Assembly (NCBI RefSeq): GCF_023715685.1 | Contig: NZ_JAMBOQ010000009.1 | Location: 1-64,000, forward strand | Direction: 5' to 3' | From: Priestia aryabhattai | GTDB taxonomy: Bacteria; Bacillota; Bacilli; Bacillales; Bacillaceae_H | Length of the DNA: 64,000 nucleotides | Shown: positions 1 to 8,194 of the stretch, in pieces | Numbering within the stretch: the first letter of the stretch is position 1 | Layout: each line of letters starts with the position of its first letter | Translations under genes and position numbers: made by a program | The notes under the pieces: model-generated | What the model saw: only the letters and a program-made list of their open reading frames with translations | Databases searched by the model: none | What the model was told of the DNA's origin: nothing

Positions 1-127
1 TAATGTTTCCACTTAAATAAGGGTTGCTTTTCCATACTGATCACGTCCTTCTTTTAGAATAATAGTATCAGTATGTTCAAGTTTCAGAGATTACTTGCAA
101 TTGTCCTGAAATTTTTGCACCAGAACC
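1..127 (-). mobile_element. IS6-family (IS240-like) element, transposase 5' end, cut by window edge
   Basis: Reverse strand codes for MEKQPLFKWKH from an ATG at 33-35, matching the N-terminus of the intact IS6 transposase at 43191 (MEKQNSFKWKHY). The terminal inverted repeat GGTTCTGGTGCAAAAAT lies at 111-127 (reverse strand), identical in type to the ends of the 43.1-kb copy. The rest of the element lies to the left of the window. Confidence 0.9.
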
Positions 128-266
128 AAGTAAATAATAAAACATATATTTTAATAAGTTAGTTGTACCATTTACATATCTACTTTAAAAACTTTTAATC
201 TGTAACTCAACGTAAATATGATATAATAAATTACTAATTAATATAAGAATAAAAGGAGTGTTCTTT

Positions 267-1238
267 ATGATTGATAATCCTAGTAAAATTATTACTATCG
301 AAGATGTCATGGATATGTTAACTATTTCATCGAAGAAAACGATTTATACATATATTCAGCAAGGAAAATTAAATCCTATAAACAAAGATGACTGGCATAT
401 CGAAGGTCGTTATGAATTTGATCTGGAAGATGTGGTTCGGTTACAAGAAGAATTAAAAAAGCCAGGACTTACAACAAAAGAAGTGGCTCAACAATTGGAT
501 ATATCGGTCACAACGGTCAATAAGTACATTAAACAAGAACTGTTACCTGCGTTCCAAGCAGAATACCGGGGAATGAATTGTTATTTTGTTCACGAAGAAG
601 CGTTAGAAGAGTTTAAGAGTACTCATGAGGTAGGGAAAAAACCTAGTAAGCGTCATTTTTATCACGCCGAGAAAAACATTGCGCTATTTCAGCTTTTCGT
701 GAAAAAACAGGACGAAAAAGAAGAGTTTGCCCGTATTATCTCGGTAGAAGATTCGATTATGGCGATTACAGAAAAGCACGAAGAGTTAACATTAGAGGAG
801 TTAATTCACCGGGGCTTTGAAGCAGCCTATACTATTGAGTCTAAAAAGATGATTACCAAAGAAGGCTATGCCACGTTTGCCTTTAAGCAAACAGCTTATG
901 CAAAATCCCATCTTTATAAACTCTTGGATTTATTTTATCAATATGTCAGTCCGACTAATATGAGAATTACGCCACAAGAAGAGAAAGAGCAATTTTTGAT
1001 TGAAATCAAACCTGTATTGCTGACAGAATCCTCACAAGAACTCGTTGAGCTATTAGAGTCGGTTCTTGTCTCAGGAAAAATTAACAAGCGTAGCCGTGGC
1101 ATTTATATTGATAGCGACTTAGAAGTTATACGAGTGAAAGTAACAAGTGATTTGAAAGAAGAGTTACAGCATAAAGCGAAAGAATTAGGTAAACGAAACA
1201 TTGAGGAATTGTTATTATATGCTGTACAAAAATTATAA
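267..1238 (+). CDS. Two-HTH DNA-binding protein, function unknown
   Basis: A 323-residue soluble protein. Residues ~8-60 look like a first helix-turn-helix (VMDMLTISSKKTIYTYIQQG) and residues ~68-115 like a MerR/excisionase-type second one (TTKEVAQQLDISVTTVNKYI). The remainder is helical with no recognised domain. I chose ATG 267 because AAAAGGAG (251-258) sits 8 bases upstream; the longer GTG start at 258 overlaps that ribosome site. It is monocistronic, beside an IS6 end, and is followed by a hairpin. Likely a plasmid-encoded regulator or replication accessory protein; the target is unknown. Confidence 0.75.
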   Translation: MIDNPSKIITIEDVMDMLTISSKKTIYTYIQQGKLNPINKDDWHIEGRYEFDLEDVVRLQEELKKPGLTTKEVAQQLDISVTTVNKYIKQELLPAFQAEYRGMNCYFVHEEALEEFKSTHEVGKKPSKRHFYHAEKNIALFQLFVKKQDEKEEFARIISVEDSIMAITEKHEELTLEELIHRGFEAAYTIESKKMITKEGYATFAFKQTAYAKSHLYKLLDLFYQYVSPTNMRITPQEEKEQFLIEIKPVLLTESSQELVELLESVLVSGKINKRSRGIYIDSDLEVIRVKVTSDLKEELQHKAKELGKRNIEELLLYAVQKL

Positions 1239-1270
1239 AATTGACTAACCAATCTTAAAAATAGCAAACA

Positions 1271-1299
1271 AGGCAAGCCAACAAGAATGGTTTGCCTTT
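1271..1299 (+). terminator. Hairpin after the HTH gene
   Basis: AGGCAAGCC pairs with GGTTTGCCT across a 10-base loop, 33 bases after the stop codon. Only a weak T tract follows. Confidence 0.5.
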
Positions 1300-1346
1300 A
1301 CAAATGAATAAGATATCTATTTTAAATTTATGTTATACGCAGAGCA

Positions 1347-1374
1347 AGTTTACATATAACGTGTTATCGGAAAT
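1347..1374 (-). other. dif-like XerCD site 1
   Basis: Read on the reverse strand: XerC-type arm ATTTCCGATAA, centre CACGTT, XerD-type arm ATATGTAAACT (11-6-11). The XerC arm and the centre are identical to those of the site at 14207. It borders the pfpI/lrp pair on the left. Confidence 0.75.
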
Positions 1375-1377
1375 AAT

Positions 1378-1412
1378 AAAGAACCCTTTTTTAATAAATA
1401 AGGGTTCTTTAT
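1378..1412. terminator. Bidirectional terminator
   Basis: Perfect arms AAAGAACCCTT and AAGGGTTCTTT around an A/T loop, T-rich on both sides. It can end transcription from the pfpI-like gene (reverse strand). Confidence 0.7.
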
Positions 1413-1472
1413 TATTTAAAAGTTATAAATTTTCGTCTCTCAGCTGAAAGCAATACTTGTTCTAATTCTTAA

Positions 1473-2057
1473 TTATTGAAATCCCATTAATTCTTTAACT
1501 CGTTTAACATTTTCTACTGAAGTTAATTTTTCTAATAGCAAAAATGATACATCAAATCCGGTACTAGGGTTTGAGGAAGTAATGATATTATTATCTACAA
1601 CAATATAATCATCTTGAACAAATGCACCCATTTCTCTTAACTGTGCCTTTCTTATACTGCTAGGGTGATTATATGTAGTGGCTTTTTTGCCTTCTAAGAT
1701 TCCACTTTTTCCAAGTGAAAGAGCCGCCACACAAATACTAGCTATAGGTTTTCCCATCTCATGAAAGTCTCTAATAACCTGTAAAAACCTCTCATCGTAA
1801 GCATCTTCATAAAAATTTGCTTCTTCAAAACCGCCAGGTATCGCAAGAGCATCAAATTCTTTCACATTAATATCTGATACTAATATTTCTGGGGTTACAG
1901 TAAAATTCCATGTGCAAGTTAGTTTTGGATGTAAACCTGCTGTCACCAATTTAGTTGTGCCGTCTCCCTCAAATTTATTCCACCCAAACACATCTGTAAA
2001 AACACTTGCTTCTACAGCTTCAAATCCATTTGCTAAAAGTAATAATATTTTCTTCAC
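1473..2057 (-). CDS. DJ-1/PfpI family protein (class I glutamine amidotransferase-like)
   Basis: A 194-residue protein of the DJ-1/PfpI/ThiJ superfamily. The N-terminus KKILLLLANGFEAVE has the conserved acidic residue of the GFEAVE motif, and the nucleophile-elbow cysteine is in ASICVAALSLGKSGIL (~residue 100). Family members include chaperones, glyoxalases and peptidases; which applies here cannot be told. I chose the GTG at 2057 (VKKILLL) because AAAGGAG lies 8 bases upstream; the TTG at 2075 would overlap that site. It is divergent from the Lrp gene at 2195, which may regulate it. Confidence 0.8.
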   Translation of the reverse strand: MKKILLLLANGFEAVEASVFTDVFGWNKFEGDGTTKLVTAGLHPKLTCTWNFTVTPEILVSDINVKEFDALAIPGGFEEANFYEDAYDERFLQVIRDFHEMGKPIASICVAALSLGKSGILEGKKATTYNHPSSIRKAQLREMGAFVQDDYIVVDNNIITSSNPSTGFDVSFLLLEKLTSVENVKRVKELMGFQ

Positions 2058-2194
2058 ATTATCAGCTCCTTTCAATAAATTTTAGTAAATATCTATAACA
2101 TTTCACATATAAATGATTAGGTTATTCCCAAAGATAACTTTACTAAATTAGGTAATTATTCAATAATAATTAATAAAAAAAGGTTGACGATAAA

Positions 2195-2638
2195 ATGGAC
2201 TTAATAGATAAAAAAATACTTCATGAATTGCAATTGAATGCTAAGATCTCAATGAAAGAATTAGCCCAAAAAGTTTACTTATCTTCTCCATCTACAATTG
2301 AACGCGTTAGAAGATTAGAGGAAAATGGCATTATAAAAGGATATAAAGCCATTATCGATGCAGAAAAATTAAATAGAAATATAACTGCATTTGTTTTATT
2401 TGAAACAACAAAGTGTAAGGATCTTGCAGCATTTTGTAATCTCCACCCTGATGTAACGGAGTGTTATCGTGTGGCTGGACAAATAAGTTACGTAGCAAAA
2501 GTATGTACAGAGTCAGTGCATACTTTGGAAGAATTTATTGATAAAGCTATGGCATTTGGTACCCCATCTACAAACATAGTTTTATCATCAAATGATAATA
2601 TGGAAATGAAATTGTCTAAAGATAATAGCAACCAATAG
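2195..2638 (+). CDS. Lrp/AsnC family transcriptional regulator
   Basis: A 147-residue protein with the Lrp layout: an N-terminal AsnC-type helix-turn-helix (residues ~2-60, LIDKKILHELQLNAKISMKE and ELAQKVYLSSPSTIERVRRL), then a RAM ligand-binding domain (~65-140, with VTECYRVAGQISYVAKV). It is divergent from the PfpI-like gene with a 137-bp shared upstream region, so local control of that gene is the simple inference. The ribosome site AAAAGG is weak and about 11 bases away. The two genes lie between dif-like sites 1 and 2. Confidence 0.9.
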   Translation: MDLIDKKILHELQLNAKISMKELAQKVYLSSPSTIERVRRLEENGIIKGYKAIIDAEKLNRNITAFVLFETTKCKDLAAFCNLHPDVTECYRVAGQISYVAKVCTESVHTLEEFIDKAMAFGTPSTNIVLSSNDNMEMKLSKDNSNQ

Positions 2639-2688
2639 CTTTTCAAAGATAATTACTACTGCTAAATATGTACGTTCTATACAATTTT

Positions 2689-2716
2689 AGTTACCATAAT
2701 GTCTCTTTCCGGTACA
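2689..2716 (-). other. dif-like XerCD site 2
   Basis: Reverse strand: XerC-type arm TGTACCGGAAA, centre GAGACA, XerD-type arm TTATGGTAACT. The XerC arm differs by one base from that at 53548. The centre is the same as at 29623. A TTGTATA box follows the XerD arm. Confidence 0.65.
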
Positions 2717-2878
2717 CAACCCAAAAAAGAACCCTTGGTAGGCAAGGGTTCAAAGTTTGTTGTTCGAACGGGATAATGCAGTTTTTTATACATCCTTGAT
2801 TTAACGGGTTTTACCGTAAATATGAATGACCTAAAGATGTATAAAAACTCTGCGTTTTATACATATGCTAAAGGTTAT
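2717..2878 (-). repeat. Module-end repeat block, copy 1
   Basis: On the reverse strand the block has a palindrome (ATGTATAAAA ... TTTTATACAT at 2837-2864), then a second ATGTATAAAAAACTGCAT element near 2780-2797, then the GAACCCTTG hairpin, then the dif-like site. Parts or all of the same order recur at 12985, 29650/30971 and 53398. Confidence 0.6.
2722..2752. terminator. Hairpin beside dif-like site 2
   Basis: GAACCCTTG pairs with CAAGGGTTC, with an A run on the left (T run on the reverse strand). The same hairpin accompanies three other dif-like sites. Confidence 0.55.
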
Positions 2879-3214
2879 CTTATATTGCCTTATTTATAAA
2901 TTTATAGTACAATTATTCAGACTTTTCTATTAATTGGAACATATAAATTCCCTAAAAGCTATCCGTCCTGCAACGATGGGGTAGCTTTCTTTTTTGTTAA
3001 CGATAATAATTACTTTAACATCTTGTAATAGGTTTAAATATCTTGTCCGTAAAAGTATACGTTTACGGACTTTTCTTTTGGATAGGAAGTTTAGCATTTT
3101 TAACGTTCACTTAAGTTTTGAAATTAATTACGAACGTCCTGTTAAAATAACACACTTTTACGAATGATATGTAAGTGGGGAAAAGAATCTCGGCCCATGT
3201 ACTATCTACAAGTG
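2879..3214. other. Gene-free stretch
   Basis: No supported gene. It holds a terminator-like hairpin at 2955-2996 (AAAGCTATCC with GGGGTAGCTTT, then a T run) and, at about 3098-3160, a sequence (ACGTTCACTTAAGTTTTGA ... CACACTTTTACGAA) that recurs in diverged form at about 23685-23755. Confidence 0.5.
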
Positions 3215-4366
3215 TTATTGCATACCAACATTTATCCGATGTATGTCCAAAACATCTGAGATTCCTTTCTCACTCATTCTTTCCAGCAGATACTCATACC
3301 CTCTGTCAAATGCAAGATTTCTTTCTTCTTCATAGATAGGAACGAGTGTATAAATATTTATGTCTTCCCCTTTATTATGAATGTTATCCAGTCCGGGTTC
3401 TTGGGGACGACATATCATTATGCATGATAACTTTGTATTTGATGCAAATGGCTGAGGGGGTTCCCCATTTGGAAGAATAACCCCTTCCTCAAGCCACCCA
3501 TCATAAAGATGTGGAATATGAGCCACTTTCCTTAACCACCCAAGAGGCCAATAATGATTTCGGTCTTTCATATTGTCCTTTTCAACTATCCAACTTGAAG
3601 GCAATTTTAGTAACAACTCTGCATACTTAAACATACTTTCCTCATCTGAATAATCCATAGGTTCATCACTCATACCGGTAGTTACAAGAGTGACAAAATC
3701 TTTATTCATTGACGGAGGGATTATGTGAATAGTAACTGGTACTCTACTACCTGGAACAATTTCACTTACAGTATTTTCAATAGGGCCAAAATGCTTTGTA
3801 ATATGATTTAAAATCTCAACATGACGGTCCTGATCATTATGATTTGTTGTAGTTACATCCTTAGAGAGCCCTCTCTGACTTTCTAACAACTTAACAATTT
3901 CTTTTTGTCCTTGTTCCTTTGCAATAGTCAATGCGTCTATCTCTCTCATAGATTCACCACTATATGTAACATTCGTATCTATGCCACTTTCAATTAATAG
4001 TCCTGCAATATCAGCATGACCATTACTAATTGCACCAAACAATGGATTTCTTTCTGGATCGCTTACATCCATATCAGCTCCACAAGATAATAAATACCTT
4101 ACTATATCAATATGACCTGCAGAAGCAGCTTCGTTCAATGCTCCACCACCATACACTCCTCCAACTACATTAACATTTGCACCAAGTTCTATTAGTTTCT
4201 TAATAATGTCTAACTCTCCTCTAGAAGCTGCAACATGAAGCCACGTTCCAAAAGGGGTCATCATATTTAAACGTTCAGCATTAGAGCCAATTAACTCAAC
4301 TACCTTTTCAATATCGCCTTTTTTTATAGCCGAACGAATTTCTTTTGCAATTTGTTTACTATCCAT
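3215..4366 (-). CDS. Ankyrin-repeat protein with suppressor-of-fused domain (immunity-type)
   Basis: A 383-residue protein. Residues ~1-170 contain four to five ankyrin repeats (TWLHVAASRGELDIIKKLIE, ALNEAASAGHIDIVRYLLSC, PLFGAISNGHADIAGLLIES). Residues ~190-375 match a suppressor-of-fused (SUFU) domain (VTIHIIPPSM, SSWIVEKDN, WPLGWLRKVAHIPH). Both families are common as immunity proteins of bacterial polymorphic toxins. The start is supported by AGGAGG 7-12 bases upstream. It follows the frameshifted gene at 4397-4821, 30 bases away, so the genes were probably one operon of immunity genes behind the toxin tip at 5611. Confidence 0.8.
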   Translation of the reverse strand: MDSKQIAKEIRSAIKKGDIEKVVELIGSNAERLNMMTPFGTWLHVAASRGELDIIKKLIELGANVNVVGGVYGGGALNEAASAGHIDIVRYLLSCGADMDVSDPERNPLFGAISNGHADIAGLLIESGIDTNVTYSGESMREIDALTIAKEQGQKEIVKLLESQRGLSKDVTTTNHNDQDRHVEILNHITKHFGPIENTVSEIVPGSRVPVTIHIIPPSMNKDFVTLVTTGMSDEPMDYSDEESMFKYAELLLKLPSSWIVEKDNMKDRNHYWPLGWLRKVAHIPHLYDGWLEEGVILPNGEPPQPFASNTKLSCIMICRPQEPGLDNIHNKGEDINIYTLVPIYEEERNLAFDRGYEYLLERMSEKGISDVLDIHRINVGMQ

Positions 4367-4396
4367 TCCTAATTACCTCCTAGCGAATAGTTCTAC

Positions 4397-4821
4397 TTAA
4401 ATTGCAACATCTTGGTAGCCTACTTCAATTACTTTTTCATTTAATAGACGAATGCCTAATCCATTTTCTATATCCCATGTACAATTAAATGTAATTCTAA
4501 TATCACGACCTTCAAAAATATCCGCATATGGTACAACAATTCCATCGAAAGTTATCATGTCTAGTATTTTATCAGTTGTTTCAACTAGGGGATAATCTTC
4601 ATTTAATCTAATATTGATTGTAATAGACTTGGTTGTAAGTCATCCCAATTTTTTATTAGTGACTGATATGCTGTATACTGATTTTCATCAAACTTGCCAT
4701 CTTCTTCACCGTCTATCATCAAAGCTATCTGAGTTTCTTTTCCAAAAAAACGAATAGTGGTATCCTTAATCCAACCATATTCATACTCAAGCTCACCAAA
4801 AATTGGATCGTTTATAGTCAT
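4397..4821 (-). pseudogene. Frameshifted immunity-type gene (resembles DUF6985)
   Basis: The first 72 codons (MTINDPIFGELEYEYGWIKD onwards) end in a stop at 4603. The next frame continues without a stop as IRLNEDYPLVETTDKILDMI through TFDGIVVPYADIFEGRDIRI to a stop at 4397. Together they make a ~140-residue protein that I believe is of the DUF6985 kind seen in immunity loci; that family call is tentative. One frameshift near 4605-4620 breaks it unless it is a sequencing error. It lies just upstream of the ankyrin-SUFU gene. Confidence 0.55.
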
Positions 4822-5180
4822 TTTAATTCTTCTTTTTATTCACTCGCTTTATGTGTTTACCTTTATCACTACGTGCTTTGTCATTCTTCTGTGCAAATAT
4901 GGATCAAGTAGTAAGAATTGCTTAACCACTGAAACCAATCTCATAAGTCTACTTAACACCCTGAAATATATGATTCAAATATTGGCTCATTTAATCGTAA
5001 TAATGGTTAAAACATAAAAACCTTGAAAGGTGTATAGCCAATCAAGGTCACATTTTAACAATCATTTTCTTACTTTCATAAATATCATCGGGTAAAAGTT
5101 CGTTATGGTTTGAACCAAATAAGTTCACCAATAAATTTTTGACAACCACAAGAAAGATTTATACTAAGGATTCCATTTCA
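4822..5180. other. Gene-free stretch
   Basis: I see no supported gene, RNA or repeat here. Short open frames have no ribosome sites. Confidence 0.4.
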
Positions 5181-5558
5181 TTACAAAAGAATTGTTTCAA
5201 ATGCATCGCTCAACATGGAATCAAAATTTTCAAATGACTGAATTAAAGTTCCTGAGGGTTTGTCGAGTTCTACATATACACTCTCTTTTAGGTCATAACA
5301 ATACCATGCTGTATCAGAATCTCCAAAAAATATATATTGCTTTTGCCAATCATTTTCATACCAAAGCTCGTTTGTTTCTATAAACCCATGGATATTTTCA
5401 TCTACTTCCTTATCAAGTAGAACTTCATCAACACCGTAGATTACTAATCCATTAAAGTCTAACCCATTTATTATCTTTAAAAGTTCAATATATGACTTAG
5501 GTAATATAATGTTTCCTAATTTCTGTATCTGATGCTGGATTTCTAAGCGAACTTCCAT
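5181..5558 (-). CDS. SUKH-family (SMI1/KNR4) immunity-type protein
   Basis: A 125-residue protein with the SMI1/KNR4 pattern: LPKSYIELLKIINGLDFNGL (residues ~19-38), an acidic middle, then IFFGDSDTAWYCYDLKES (~76-93) and a C-terminal FENFDSMLSDAFETIL. In bacteria these proteins usually neutralise a nuclease toxin coded just upstream. Here the upstream gene is the HNH toxin tip at 5611, 52 bases away on the same strand, which fits a cognate pair. Confidence 0.8.
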   Translation of the reverse strand: MEVRLEIQHQIQKLGNIILPKSYIELLKIINGLDFNGLVIYGVDEVLLDKEVDENIHGFIETNELWYENDWQKQYIFFGDSDTAWYCYDLKESVYVELDKPSGTLIQSFENFDSMLSDAFETILL

Positions 5559-5610
5559 ATTTTTTCAATTTTTTCTATTTCTATCAATAAGTCTTTCCAC
5601 TGCGGCATAT

Positions 5611-5846
5611 CTACTCTTCCCTTCTTTTAAAAGGTTTTGGTGGGTAAAGATCATCCTCAAACATTGGCCAATTTATCGTTTTACTTTGTTTAGGAGCTAA
5701 TCCTCTTGTTAGAGAGTTTTGTTCATTAGTAACGGCTTTATGATAAGGGTCATTCTTTATCAATACTAAATTAGTGAAATCATTTGTACCACCATCATCT
5801 AAAGGTAAATTGTGATGCACTTGCCACCCTTTAGGGTTAAGTCCAT
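5611..5846 (-). pseudogene. Truncated HNH-type polymorphic toxin tip
   Basis: The reading frame gives LNPKGWQVHHNLPLDDGGTN, then DFTNLVLIKNDPYHKAVTNE, then a basic tail. The HH, DDGGTN and NLVLI pattern is the HNH/Tox nuclease fold found at the C-terminal end of long secreted or contact-dependent toxins. An in-frame TAA lies just upstream of the D-G-L residues near 5846, where the DNA changes to the uvrX fragment, so the export part of the toxin is gone. What remains may be expressed from an internal GTG but is most likely a relic. Confidence 0.65.
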
Positions 5847-5849
5847 CTT

Positions 5850-6099
5850 ACATACATATGATAACGGAATGCCGATTCGCTCCATTGGGATTTCCTTATC
5901 AAACACAAGCATTGAAGAAGAGGAGCAAATGAGCTTGTTTGAGGACATCGATCAACGTGAAAGAGCCTATGCTCTTGCCAAAACGATTGATGAGATTCGG
6001 ATGCGTTATGGAAAGAATAGTGTACTACGTGCGTCTAGTCACCTTCCTTATTCAACAGCTCGTTATCGAAACGGTCTTATAGGTGGCCATAAATCATAA
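5850..6099 (+). pseudogene. C-terminal fragment of Y-family DNA polymerase (UvrX-like)
   Basis: The frame reads YDNGMPIRSIGISLSNTSIE, EEEQMSLFEDIDQRERAYAL, AKTIDEIRMRYGKNSVLRAS and ends IGGHKS. This is the characteristic end of UvrX/UmuC-like error-prone polymerases of Bacillus plasmids and phages. The catalytic N-terminal two thirds are missing; the breakpoint near 5846 abuts the toxin tip on the other strand. It overlaps the usual downstream partner yolD in the standard order, so the operon was intact before the rearrangement. Confidence 0.75.
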
Positions 6100-6112
6100 G
6101 GAGGAAAAAGAT

Positions 6113-6445
6113 ATGGAATATAGAGGAATGAAAAAATGGCGGCCTTTTGCTACAATGCCCGAGCAATACACAGGGTTAAAGGAAATTATGAATAAGCAAG
6201 TAGAAGTAGCTCAACCTGTTTTAACAGAAGAGCAAATGGAACAGATGAATTTCACCTTAATTGAAGCCTTACATACAAATAAACAAGTGTACCTTACATA
6301 TTATAAGCAAGGCCAATGCATAACAGAGACAGGATTTATTCAGTTTGTTGATTCTCTTGGGGATTTATTTATTTTCATTGTTGACATATTTGAGTTAAAG
6401 AATAAAATGAGGTTAAGCGAGCTCATCGATGTTCGCTTGGCTTAG
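6113..6445 (+). CDS. yolD: YolD-like protein
   Basis: A 110-residue protein of the YolD-like family, which accompanies UvrX-type polymerases. Signature features are MKKWRPFATMPEQY near the N-terminus and VYLTYYKQGQCITETGFIQF in the centre. The start at 6113 follows AAGGAGGAAAAAGAT. It is translated right after the uvrX fragment. A second copy with a premature stop lies at 40830-41147. The role in the polymerase complex is not known from the sequence. Confidence 0.85.
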   Translation: MEYRGMKKWRPFATMPEQYTGLKEIMNKQVEVAQPVLTEEQMEQMNFTLIEALHTNKQVYLTYYKQGQCITETGFIQFVDSLGDLFIFIVDIFELKNKMRLSELIDVRLA

Positions 6446-6496
6446 TTCCTGAAGAAATCGTGTACAGGAAGCATTTATTTTGGTGGAGGTACATTT

Positions 6497-6646
6497 ATGT
6501 ACAATTTTAGAGTATACACGTTACGTGACGGTTCAAAGAGAATCATTAAACTAAAAGAAGGAGAATCTTTTAAACAGGAACTCCAAAGAGCCGGTATTCA
6601 AGAAACACAAATTTTTCAGATGCAACTAGTGGAAAAACCAGAGTAA
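6497..6646 (+). CDS. Small conserved-context protein, unknown
   Basis: A 49-residue protein starting MYNFRVYTLRDGSKRIIKLK and ending QMQLVEKPE. The start follows GGTGGAGG with 7 bases spacing. It is the third gene of the uvrX-yolD operon, 51 bases after yolD. No domain recognised; charged and probably cytoplasmic. Confidence 0.6.
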   Translation: MYNFRVYTLRDGSKRIIKLKEGESFKQELQRAGIQETQIFQMQLVEKPE

Positions 6647-6711
6647 TTTTAACATAACCCTTTTATATGGATGTAACTGTGTTAGTCTAAGGAAAGCCAA
6701 ATAGAAAAGAG

Positions 6712-6795
6712 TAATCGACCTGGAAGAAATAAAAGAGCAAGAAATAGATATCACTAAAGTATATGATTATGCCGAATATCCAGATAAAAATTAAA
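6712..6795 (+). pseudogene. 5' half of a split zinc-ribbon gene
   Basis: The frame gives QEIDITKVYDYAEYPDKN and then a stop. It matches the N-terminal half of the 59-residue protein at 12201 (NIDLTKIYEYSELPDKK). The other half starts at 8017. The two copies of ATAAAAAT at 6784-6791 and 8009-8016 mark the insertion. No normal start codon is left on this half. Confidence 0.7.
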
Positions 6796-6811
6796 TAGAC
6801 TAAACTAATAA

Positions 6812-6850
6812 GAGGATATTATGTTCAATATACGAGCATATATCCTCTTT
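6812..6850 (+). terminator. Terminator
   Basis: GAGGATAT pairs with ATATCCTC and TTTTCTT follows. It lies inside the inserted segment, upstream of the aminopeptidase. Confidence 0.6.
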
Positions 6851-7107
6851 TCTTATAAATATTAGATTCGTTATTTAGATACTACATATATAGTTTAATA
6901 TGTATATATTATAAAGGAACTTAAGTTTGTTGCAAATGGAGGCGTGGTGAGGTCTTCAGACCGAGCGTTAATATGATTAAGGGGGTGAGTGGTATGAGTT
7001 TTGTAACTTTGTAATAAGTGATATTAAGCAATCGGACCAGTTTATGGAGGATCGGAAACATTACTTTGGGTAAAATAAAAACATCAAGAAAATTGGAGGG
7101 TTCATAT

Positions 7108-7854
7108 ATGACAGTTGGAGGTAAGGATGATATTGATGGGCTTAAGGAAATCGGCAAAATCGTTGCTTTAACAATAAGTGAAATGAAAAATCAGACACGT
7201 GCCGGAATGACGACCAAAGAATTGGATGAAATCGGGGGACGGTTTTTAAGAAGACATGGCGCGGTCTCTGCACCAAAGATAACTTACAATTTTCCCGGGA
7301 ACACATGCATTAGCATTAACCATGAAGTTGCTCACGGAGTACCGGGGAATCGGAAGATTCAAGAAGGTGACCTAATAAATATTGATGTCTCCGCTGAGTT
7401 AAATGGTTACTTTGCCGATGCAGGTCATTCCTTTCAGATCCCTTTATATAACCCTTCTGTAACGCGTCTCTGTCAACACACACACAATACCATGATGAAA
7501 GTTATTTCTTCACTTAAACATGGGGTGAGATTGAATGAAATCGGAAGAATTATTCAAAATGAAGCCCGAAAAAGTGGTTACAAGGTAATTACGAATCTGT
7601 GCAGTCACGGTATTGGAAGGTCTTTACATGAGACACCTGAAGATATTTTACCTATCTATGACAAGGATGATAAACGGGTATTGAAAGAAGGTATGGTTAT
7701 TACTGTTGAGCCTTTTTTATCAACTGGAGCAGAGTATACAGTTGGAAGTCCGGATGGGTGGACTTTATGTGTGCCCGATAATAGTCTTTGTGCACAATAT
7801 GAGCACACAATAATTGTTACAAGGGATCAACCGATAATTACAACGATAGCTTAG
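7108..7854 (+). CDS. map: Type I methionine aminopeptidase
   Basis: A 248-residue M24A peptidase that removes the N-terminal methionine from new proteins. Visible motifs are SINHEVAHGVP (substrate His), INIDV (metal Asp), YFADAGHSF (second metal Asp), NLCSHGIGRSLHETP (metal His), TVEPFL (metal Glu) and YEHTIIV (metal Glu). The usual GHGIG is SHGIG here. I chose ATG 7108 because GGAGG sits 8 bases upstream; the longer frame from 7018 has no site. It is a second, accessory copy of a housekeeping enzyme, carried on an insertion. Confidence 0.9.
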   Translation: MTVGGKDDIDGLKEIGKIVALTISEMKNQTRAGMTTKELDEIGGRFLRRHGAVSAPKITYNFPGNTCISINHEVAHGVPGNRKIQEGDLINIDVSAELNGYFADAGHSFQIPLYNPSVTRLCQHTHNTMMKVISSLKHGVRLNEIGRIIQNEARKSGYKVITNLCSHGIGRSLHETPEDILPIYDKDDKRVLKEGMVITVEPFLSTGAEYTVGSPDGWTLCVPDNSLCAQYEHTIIVTRDQPIITTIA

Positions 7855-7930
7855 ATATTGTTTTCAGATGTTAGGCCCATAGATGTTTAAGGAAGTTCAT
7901 CAAACGGGCGCGTTTGTTGAGCAAAGATTA

Positions 7931-7974
7931 AAAGGTTAATACATATTAGTCATGTGCAATATGTATCAACCTTT
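7931..7974 (+). terminator. Terminator after map
   Basis: AAAGGTTAATACATATT pairs with AATATGTATCAACCTTT across a short loop, followed by TATTTT. Confidence 0.7.
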
Positions 7975-8016
7975 ATTTTCTATGATTTTTTCGATTTGGG
8001 TATTGATAATAAAAAT

Positions 8017-8121
8017 AGTGGTCGATGTGATAATTGCAATTCAGCTTACTTCAAAAGTTCCGTAAAAGGCGGCGTTTTCTTACGTGAATGTCGCCAATGC
8101 GGTATGAAAAAGAGTATCTAA
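8017..8121 (+). pseudogene. 3' half of a split zinc-ribbon gene
   Basis: The frame gives SGRCDNCNSAYFKSSVKGG, then VFLRECRQCGMKKSI and a stop. Two CxxC pairs form a zinc ribbon, matching the C-terminal half of the 12201 gene (GHCNNCDGVNFKNS ... CGMKKYI). It is separated from its 5' half at 6712 by the aminopeptidase insertion. Confidence 0.7.
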
Positions 8122-8140
8122 GTATAGAGGATTATATAGT

Positions 8141-8173
8141 AAAAAGAGAAGGGTTTTACCCCTTCTCTTTTTT
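8141..8173. terminator. Terminator hairpin
   Basis: AAAAAGAGAAGGG pairs with CCCTTCTCTTTTTT. It ends the split gene on the + strand and can serve the small reverse-strand frame at 8210. Confidence 0.7.
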
Positions 8174-8194
8174 ATTTGCCTTTATTTACTTCTC

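Larger units (their letters stand above)
6792..8016 (+). mobile_element. 1.2-kb insertion carrying a methionine aminopeptidase, with 8-bp flanking duplication
   Basis: Removing 6792-8016 joins GATAAAAAT to AGTGGTCGA in frame and restores a homologue of the zinc-ribbon protein at 12201. ATAAAAAT occurs on both sides, as for a target duplication. I see no clear terminal inverted repeats and no transposase, so the mechanism is unknown. Confidence 0.55.
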
